NCBI RefSeq assembly: GCF_900116195.1
Contig: NZ_FOZW01000008.1
Coordinates: 186,001 to 250,000 of the forward strand
Source of the DNA: Alloyangia pacifica
Lineage (GTDB): Bacteria > Pseudomonadota > Alphaproteobacteria > Rhodobacterales > Rhodobacteraceae
Reading direction: 5' to 3'
Length of the DNA stretch: 64,000 nt
Made by a program: the position numbers and the translations under genes. Positions 59,484 to 64,000 of this stretch are shown piece after piece; positions within the stretch are counted from its first letter, which is position 1, and every line of letters starts with the position of its first letter. The notes under the pieces were generated by a model. It worked only from the letters and a program-made list of their open reading frames with translations. It did not search any database and was not told the origin of the DNA.

Positions 59484-60641
59484 TCAGCCCCGGGTCAGGC
59501 CGGGGGCGACGTTGCGATACCAGCCATCGTTGATCGCCGCGTCCCAGTCGCCGCCCGGGAAGGTCGGGATGGTGGCGGGGATCACGTCGGCGTATTTCTC
59601 GCGCAGTGCGCCGTCCACGTGGTCCCAGGACACGCCGGGGAAGCCGCCGAGCTCGGTGATGATCTTCGACTGTACCTCTTCCGACAGCACGTAGGCGGCG
59701 AGCTGCAGCGCCACGTCGCGGTTGGCCGCATTGGTCGGCACGGTGATGCGGCTGAAGCCGCCGCAGAGCGCGAGGTCCTGCAGCTGCACGAGGCCGGTGT
59801 CCTCGGGCAGCACGCCCATGGCGATCGCCTGCAGCACCTGGTCCGACCAAACCGGGGTCATGGTCACGACGCCCTGCGCCAGAAGCTGGATCGACTGGGT
59901 GTTGCCCGACGAATAGGAGCCGCCCTCGTAGAGGCTCGGCGCGAGGCCGTTCAGCAGCTCCCAGGCGCCCGGCAGCGTCTCGGCTGCGTAGTCCGCCGAG
60001 AAGTTCTCGAGGGTGAACTTCTGCGGGTCGCGGCCGTTCGCCTCGTGGATCGCGCGGCGCACGAAGTTGCCGCCCGAGCCGCCCTTGTCGGGACGGTTGT
60101 AGATGAACTGGCCGGGGTTGGCGTGGATCCAGGCGGTCATCTCGTCCCAGGTCTTCGGCGCATCCTCGGCCGCGACGCGGCTGGCGTCATAGGCCAGCAG
60201 CACCTGGCTGCCGCGGTAGGGCAGGTCGAAGTCGGTCTGTCTGGCGGCGGGGTTCACCTTGTCCAGGGCATCGATCCCCGTTTCGGCGAAGTTCACCCAG
60301 AGGCCCGCGTCGATCGAGCCTTCGGTCTGGTCTGGGGTGAAGGCCTCGAAGAGGTCGACCTGCGGGTCGGCGTCGCTGCCGAGCGCGGCCATGGCGCGGT
60401 CGGCCATGGCGCGCAGCCCGGCACCGTCACCAGCGTCGACGACGCGGACCTTGGCGTCGGGGTTCACCGACTTGAAGCCGGGCAGGATCACGTTGGTCCA
60501 GAAGTCCGAGATATTGCTGTCCGAGCCGGTGTAGACGTTCACGAAGCCGTCGGCGGCCAGGGCGAAGCGGGGCAGGGCCAGCGCGGCAGCGGAGGCAGAG
60601 GCGGTCGCAAGGAAGCCGCGGCGCGAAAAATGGGAGGTCAT
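59484..60641 (-). CDS. ABC transporter substrate-binding protein (family 1, YnjB/PotD/AfuA-like)
   Basis: 385 residues. Twin-arginine leader SRRGFLATASASAAALALPRFALA, cleaved near residue 29. Features of iron/spermidine/sugar-phosphate binding proteins: VNVYTGSDSNISDFWTNVILPGFK, PQVDLFEAFTPDQTEGSIDAG, LAYDASRVAAEDAPKTWDEMTAWI and NQ-type ligand region YEGGSYSSGNTQSIQLL. First gene of the operon ending in the GDPD-like gene, which suggests an organophosphate (phosphodiester or sugar phosphate) as cargo. Confidence 0.9.
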   Translation of the reverse strand: MTSHFSRRGFLATASASAAALALPRFALAADGFVNVYTGSDSNISDFWTNVILPGFKSVNPDAKVRVVDAGDGAGLRAMADRAMAALGSDADPQVDLFEAFTPDQTEGSIDAGLWVNFAETGIDALDKVNPAARQTDFDLPYRGSQVLLAYDASRVAAEDAPKTWDEMTAWIHANPGQFIYNRPDKGGSGGNFVRRAIHEANGRDPQKFTLENFSADYAAETLPGAWELLNGLAPSLYEGGSYSSGNTQSIQLLAQGVVTMTPVWSDQVLQAIAMGVLPEDTGLVQLQDLALCGGFSRITVPTNAANRDVALQLAAYVLSEEVQSKIITELGGFPGVSWDHVDGALREKYADVIPATIPTFPGGDWDAAINDGWYRNVAPGLTRG

Positions 60642-60852
60642 GGTGGCTCCTGAGAGGTCAGAGACGTCCCGCCGGGGAGGTCGGCGGGTTCACAGGCGGC
60701 GCAGATAGGCTCGTATTGTTAAGCTTTTGTAATGGTTTGGTGATGCCTCGATGAAGATGGACTGCGCCACCGGATTGCGCATGGACTTGATCGGCGTTTG
60801 GTGGTTCTGCGAAGCTCTCCTTCAGAGGCCAGCTTCAGAGGCTCGTCCGACC
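60642..60852. other. divergent intergenic region, ABC operon and MFS gene
   Basis: No gene supported. An in-frame ATG at 60751 would lengthen the MFS protein by 34 residues without similarity. A short AT-rich stretch (GTTAAGCTTTTGTAATGG near 60715-60735) may hold the promoter of the ABC operon. Confidence 0.5.
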
Positions 60853-62028
60853 ATGACCCTTCGTACCCCCCTTTTCGCGCTTCCCGCGGCCATCTTCCTG
60901 GTGAACGCGGTGCTCTATGTCACGCTCTACTCCCGCCTGCCCGAGGTGACCGCCGCGCAGGGGATCAGCCGGGCGGCGCTGGGGCTGGCGCTGCTGGCGC
61001 AGACCGGCGGCACCCTGCTCGGCTTTCCGCTGGCGGCGCGGGTGATCGAGCGGTTCGGGGCGCGGCGGGTGGCCGGGGCGACGCTGCTGGTGGCCATGCT
61101 GCTCCTGCCGCTCGCGGCGTCCGGCCGACTGGCGCCGGGTCTGGCGGGCCTCGCGCTACCGCTTTTCGGCTACGGGTTCGCCATGGCGATCATGGAGGTC
61201 GCCAAGAACCTCATTGCGGCGCGGATCGAGGAGAAGAGCGGTCGCAACGTGATCTCCAAATGCCACGGCTTCTGGTCGGCGGGGCTTTTCGTCGGCGCGG
61301 TGCTCGGCGGCTGGGCCGCGAGCCGCGGGATGTCCGCCGCCTCGGAGCTTGCGCTGCTCGGGGCCGCCAGCCTGCCGCTGGTCATCCTGCTGCTGCTGCG
61401 GGCGGGTGACCCCGAGCCGCTGGTGACCGCAGAGGCCCCGGTGAAGGGGCCACGGTTTGCCCGGCCCGACGCCTTCGTGATCGGCCTGCTGATCCTCATC
61501 GCCGGCTTCAGCATCACCGAGGGTGTGATCTACGACTGGTCGATGTTCTACCTGCGCGAGGAGCTGGGACTGGGGGCGCTGAGCGCCTCGCGGATCTACG
61601 CTGCCTTCACCATCGGCATGTTCGCCGCGCGCATGTCGGGCGACGGGCTGCGCGCGCGTCTGCGCGTTCGCATTCTGTTGCGGATGATGGCGGTGACGAC
61701 GCTGGCGGGGCTCGTGCTGTGCATCGCCTCGCCCTCCGCCGGGCTCGGAGAGGCCGGGCTGCTCGCCGGTTTCGCGCTGGTCGGGGCGGGCGTGGCGCTC
61801 GGCGCGCCGGTGGCGACTTCGCTGGCGATGCGCCACCCGACGCGCTCGGCCACGAAGACCATGGCGGCCTACTCGCTGACCTCGCTGCTCGCGCTCTTCG
61901 CGGTGCCGCCGCTTCTGGGCGGGCTGGTCGAGGCCCATGGCGCGGTCTGGGCGCTGACCGTCTCGACGCCGCTCCTGCTCGTCGTGCTGCTGGGTGCGGG
62001 CCGCATCGTCGGCTGGATGGGGCGGTAA
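60853..62028 (+). CDS. major facilitator superfamily transporter (12 helices)
   Basis: 391 residues from MTLRTPLFALPA. Twelve helices; motif A-like GFPLAARVIERFGARRV between helices 2 and 3. The MAIMEVAKNLIAARIEEKSGRNVISKCHGFWSAGLFVGAVLGG region is similar to the YbjJ/FucP-like MFS group, which contains sugar and drug carriers. The upstream 34-codon extension is rejected. No partner gene; it converges on the ROK regulator gene. Substrate unknown. Confidence 0.88.
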   Translation: MTLRTPLFALPAAIFLVNAVLYVTLYSRLPEVTAAQGISRAALGLALLAQTGGTLLGFPLAARVIERFGARRVAGATLLVAMLLLPLAASGRLAPGLAGLALPLFGYGFAMAIMEVAKNLIAARIEEKSGRNVISKCHGFWSAGLFVGAVLGGWAASRGMSAASELALLGAASLPLVILLLLRAGDPEPLVTAEAPVKGPRFARPDAFVIGLLILIAGFSITEGVIYDWSMFYLREELGLGALSASRIYAAFTIGMFAARMSGDGLRARLRVRILLRMMAVTTLAGLVLCIASPSAGLGEAGLLAGFALVGAGVALGAPVATSLAMRHPTRSATKTMAAYSLTSLLALFAVPPLLGGLVEAHGAVWALTVSTPLLLVVLLGAGRIVGWMGR

Positions 62029-62061
62029 GAGGCGCGGCCCGGGCCCTTCAGGGCGGGGGCG

Positions 62062-63231
62062 TCAGAACAGCAGCGCCCGCAGTGGCAGGCAGGCCGCGCC
62101 GACCGCCGGGGTCTCTCCCCCGAGTGTCGAGATCTCCAGCTCCGGCAACGGGTTGATATGGCCATGGCGCGGGCGGGCAAAGAACTCGGCACGGTCGATG
62201 AAGGCCTGTGCCAGCGGGCGCGGGATCTGGCCGCCGAAGACGATGCATTCGGGATCGGCCACCGCGGTCACCGCGTTGATCACCCGGTTGAGCTGCGGCG
62301 CGACCCTGTCGGCCCAAACCGCCACTTCGTCGGGCACCCGGCCGATCGCGGCCCCGATTTCCTCGATGCTGCGCACGTCGTGTCCGGCCCGGCGCAGGTG
62401 CGCCAGCAGCAGGCCGAGCGCGGGGCGGCTCTCGGCCTCTTCGGGGGTGAAGATCATGCCGATCTCGCCGGCATTGCCAAATGCGCCGTGCAGCAGGTCG
62501 CCCTCGCTGATGATCCCGGCGCCGAAGCCATAGTTGAACGACAGGTAGACGAGATTGCGGTAGCTGCGCCCGAGCCCGAACATCGCCTCGCACAGCGCGG
62601 CGGTATTGGCGTTGTTGTCGGTCCAGCAGGGCAGGCGGAAGCGTTCCGAAACGCGGCGGGCCAGATCGACCTCGGACCAGTGCTTCAGTGGCTCGGGCGG
62701 GTTGTAGCGACCGTTCTTCATCAGGTAGCCGGCGATCGCACACCCCACCCCGACAGCGTCCTCGCGGCGAAAGCGCGCCTGTGCGAGCAACGCGTCGAAC
62801 GCCTCGTCGATCCGGTTCAGCACGGCTTCGACGCTGTCGCCCGCGATGGAGAACTGCCGCGTGACATGGCCGCCGGCAAAATCCATGCAAGCCACGCCAA
62901 CGCGGTCGGTGTCGAGGGAGACCCCGAGCGCGCAGCCGAAACGCGGGTTCAGCAGCAGGCGCGGGCTGGGCTTGCCCTTGCGCTTCGGCGGGACGAGCGG
63001 GCCGAAGAGGATCATCCCGTCCTCGTGGAGCGTCGAAAGCAGCCGGTGCACCGACTGCTGGGTCAGCTCCATCCGGGCGGTGAGCGAGGCGCGGGTCTGT
63101 TCGGGATCCTGCCACACCGCGGAGAGCATCTGGCGCTCGTTGCGGCTGACAATGGCGGAACCATGGCGACAAAAGCGCCGCGACAGCAACGCCACAGGAT
63201 CGGTCGGGAAGGTTCGGAACTGGGCGCTCAT
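62062..63231 (-). CDS. ROK-family transcriptional regulator (NagC/Mlc/XylR type)
   Basis: 389 residues from MSAQFRTFP; an ATG 13 codons upstream at 63270 is possible. Residues 35-85 form a winged helix (NERQMLSAVWQDPEQTRASLTARMELTQQSVHRLLSTLHEDGMI). The ROK domain follows with LLNPRFGCALGVSLDTDRVGVACMDF, CWTDNNANTAALCEAMFG, YLSFNYGFGAGIISEGDLLHGAFGNAGEIG and a Gly-rich VFGGQIP. The zinc motif CxCGxxGCxE of NagC-type proteins is not present. It is divergent from the UgpB-like gene, so it is likely that operon's sugar-phosphate- or sugar-responsive regulator. Confidence 0.92.
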   Translation of the reverse strand: MSAQFRTFPTDPVALLSRRFCRHGSAIVSRNERQMLSAVWQDPEQTRASLTARMELTQQSVHRLLSTLHEDGMILFGPLVPPKRKGKPSPRLLLNPRFGCALGVSLDTDRVGVACMDFAGGHVTRQFSIAGDSVEAVLNRIDEAFDALLAQARFRREDAVGVGCAIAGYLMKNGRYNPPEPLKHWSEVDLARRVSERFRLPCWTDNNANTAALCEAMFGLGRSYRNLVYLSFNYGFGAGIISEGDLLHGAFGNAGEIGMIFTPEEAESRPALGLLLAHLRRAGHDVRSIEEIGAAIGRVPDEVAVWADRVAPQLNRVINAVTAVADPECIVFGGQIPRPLAQAFIDRAEFFARPRHGHINPLPELEISTLGGETPAVGAACLPLRALLF

Positions 63232-63373
63232 GTGGTCACATTCTACGTGAGATGTCTTGTATTCAAGCAAATTAATACTGTTTCAGGCACGTCACCTCAT
63301 TGTCACACCTAAAGTGTTATCACGCCAGCATGCCGATTCCGGCGCTCCTGCTCCTGTCTTCCGAGGACCCGAC
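63232..63373. promoter_or_regulatory. divergent promoter region, ROK regulator and UgpB-like gene
   Basis: A comparatively AT-rich 140 bases. CTTG-TATT-CAAG near 63254 and TTAATACTG nearby offer symmetric elements that a ROK repressor could bind. GAGGACCC precedes the UgpB-like start. No clear -35/-10 pair stands out. Confidence 0.4.
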
Positions 63374-64000
63374 ATGCTGAAGAAATCCGCCCTTTCCGCG
63401 CTTGCGCTGCTGGCAGGCACCGCCGCCGCGCCGGTGGCATATGCCGCCGACATCGAATTCTGGTACGGCAATACCGGCACCGGCGAAGAGGCGATCCAAT
63501 CCGCCTGCGCCGCCTTCAACGAGAGCCAGACCGAGCACCACGTCTCCTGCGTGGGGCAGGGCAGCTACGAAACCGGCATGCAGAAGGCCATCGCCGCCTA
63601 CCGCTCGAAACAGCACCCGGTGCTGATCCAGTTCTTCGATGCGGGCACGCTTGACCTGATGCTGTCGGGCGCGGTTCAGCCGGTCCAGGAGGTCGCGCCC
63701 GATGTCGACTGGGGCGACTACATCAACGGTGCACGCTCCTATTACGAGACATCCACCGGCGAACTCTTCTCGCAGCCCTATAACGGCTCGACGCTGATCT
63801 TCTATGGCAACCGCGAACTGCTGGAGAAAGCCGGCGTCAGCGAGCTGCCGCAGACCTGGGAAGGGGTGATCGAGACGGCCCGTGCGCTGAAGGCGGCCGG
63901 CGTCGACTGCCCCTTCACCACCGACGGCCACCCGTGGCGCGTGCTCGAACAATTCTCGGCCCGTCACGGCTTGCCGATTGCAACCCAGAACAACGGCTAT
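63374..64000 (+). CDS. ugpB: UgpB-like sn-glycerol-3-phosphate ABC binding protein, 3' end beyond window
   Basis: Only the first 209 codons are visible. Signal peptide LKKSALSALALLAGTAAAPVAYA. Then IEFWYGNTGTGEEAIQSACAAFNES, VSCVGQGSYETGMQKAIAAYRS, PVLIQFFDAGTLDLMLSGAVQPV, SQPYNGSTLIFYGNRELLEKAGV and LEQFSARHGLPIATQNNGY line up along the length with UgpB of E. coli (FNSSTPVLYYNKD, LENFSAWNGLPFASKNNGF). UgpB is the periplasmic receptor for glycerol 3-phosphate and glycerophosphodiesters. The rest of a ugp-type operon should lie to the right. Confidence 0.9.
   Translation, partial: MLKKSALSALALLAGTAAAPVAYAADIEFWYGNTGTGEEAIQSACAAFNESQTEHHVSCVGQGSYETGMQKAIAAYRSKQHPVLIQFFDAGTLDLMLSGAVQPVQEVAPDVDWGDYINGARSYYETSTGELFSQPYNGSTLIFYGNRELLEKAGVSELPQTWEGVIETARALKAAGVDCPFTTDGHPWRVLEQFSARHGLPIATQNNGY

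Overview
This 64 kb window is high-GC alphaproteobacterial DNA. The gene content (repABC replication module, TRAP transporters, many oligopeptide-type ABC importers, GntR/LacI/ROK regulators) fits a Rhodobacterales (Roseobacter/Salipiger-like) replicon. The complete repA-repB-repC block at 9.9-13.4 kb makes an extrachromosomal replicon (large plasmid or chromid) the best reading. No rRNA, tRNA, CRISPR array, intact insertion sequence or conjugation gene was seen.

Layout. 0-2.5 kb: a LysR regulator cut by the left edge, a DapA-family aldolase/lyase and an atypical SDR, read together. 2.7-8.0 kb: a five-gene peptide/opine-type ABC importer on the minus strand, ending at a 15-bp perfect hairpin. 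8.4-9.2 kb: a decayed SCO1/SenC fragment and a RidA-family gene. 9.2-13.5 kb: repABC, with a predicted antisense counter-transcribed RNA between repB and repC and a dense run of palindromes at the repC stop codon (candidate centromere). 13.5-21.8 kb: MaoC-like dehydratase, AspT-type exchanger, PiT phosphate permease, a membrane protein with a bactofilin-like repeat region, a DUF1326/DUF2182 pair and RsgA. 22.1-25.2 kb: a large two-module FG-GAP protein and an AAC(3)-like acetyltransferase. 25.2-32.3 kb: a sugar-acid catabolic cluster (DUF1537 kinase, RuBisCO-like protein, VOC protein, three TRAP genes, divergent LacI regulator). 32.3-37.0 kb: PepSY membrane protein, His/Cys-rich exported protein, zinc alcohol dehydrogenase and a DHA2 drug exporter. 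37.2-44.2 kb: a GntR regulator, a DUF1028 protein and a second peptide-type ABC importer in which one permease and one ATPase are fused; three copies of a 16-bp palindrome link regulator and operon. 44.7-47.0 kb: a Gly/Asn-rich exported protein and an XRE regulator. 47.1-54.7 kb: CocE/NonD hydrolase followed by a third peptide-type ABC importer. 55.0-60.6 kb: inositol-monophosphatase-family protein facing an ABC importer operon that ends in a glycerophosphodiesterase-like gene. 60.9-64 kb: MFS transporter, ROK regulator and the start of a UgpB-like binding protein that runs off the right edge.

How it works together. Most of the window is scavenging capacity: each importer sits beside one or two enzymes that would process its cargo and usually beside its own regulator (LacI for the TRAP/RuBisCO-like cluster, GntR for the fused importer, XRE for the CocE cluster, ROK for the UgpB cluster). 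Operons are tight, with ATGA or TGATG stop/start overlaps. The parts I would look at first are the RuBisCO-like catabolic cluster, the GntR operator set, the palindrome block at the end of repC, the DUF1326/DUF2182 pair and the Gly/Asn-rich exported protein.
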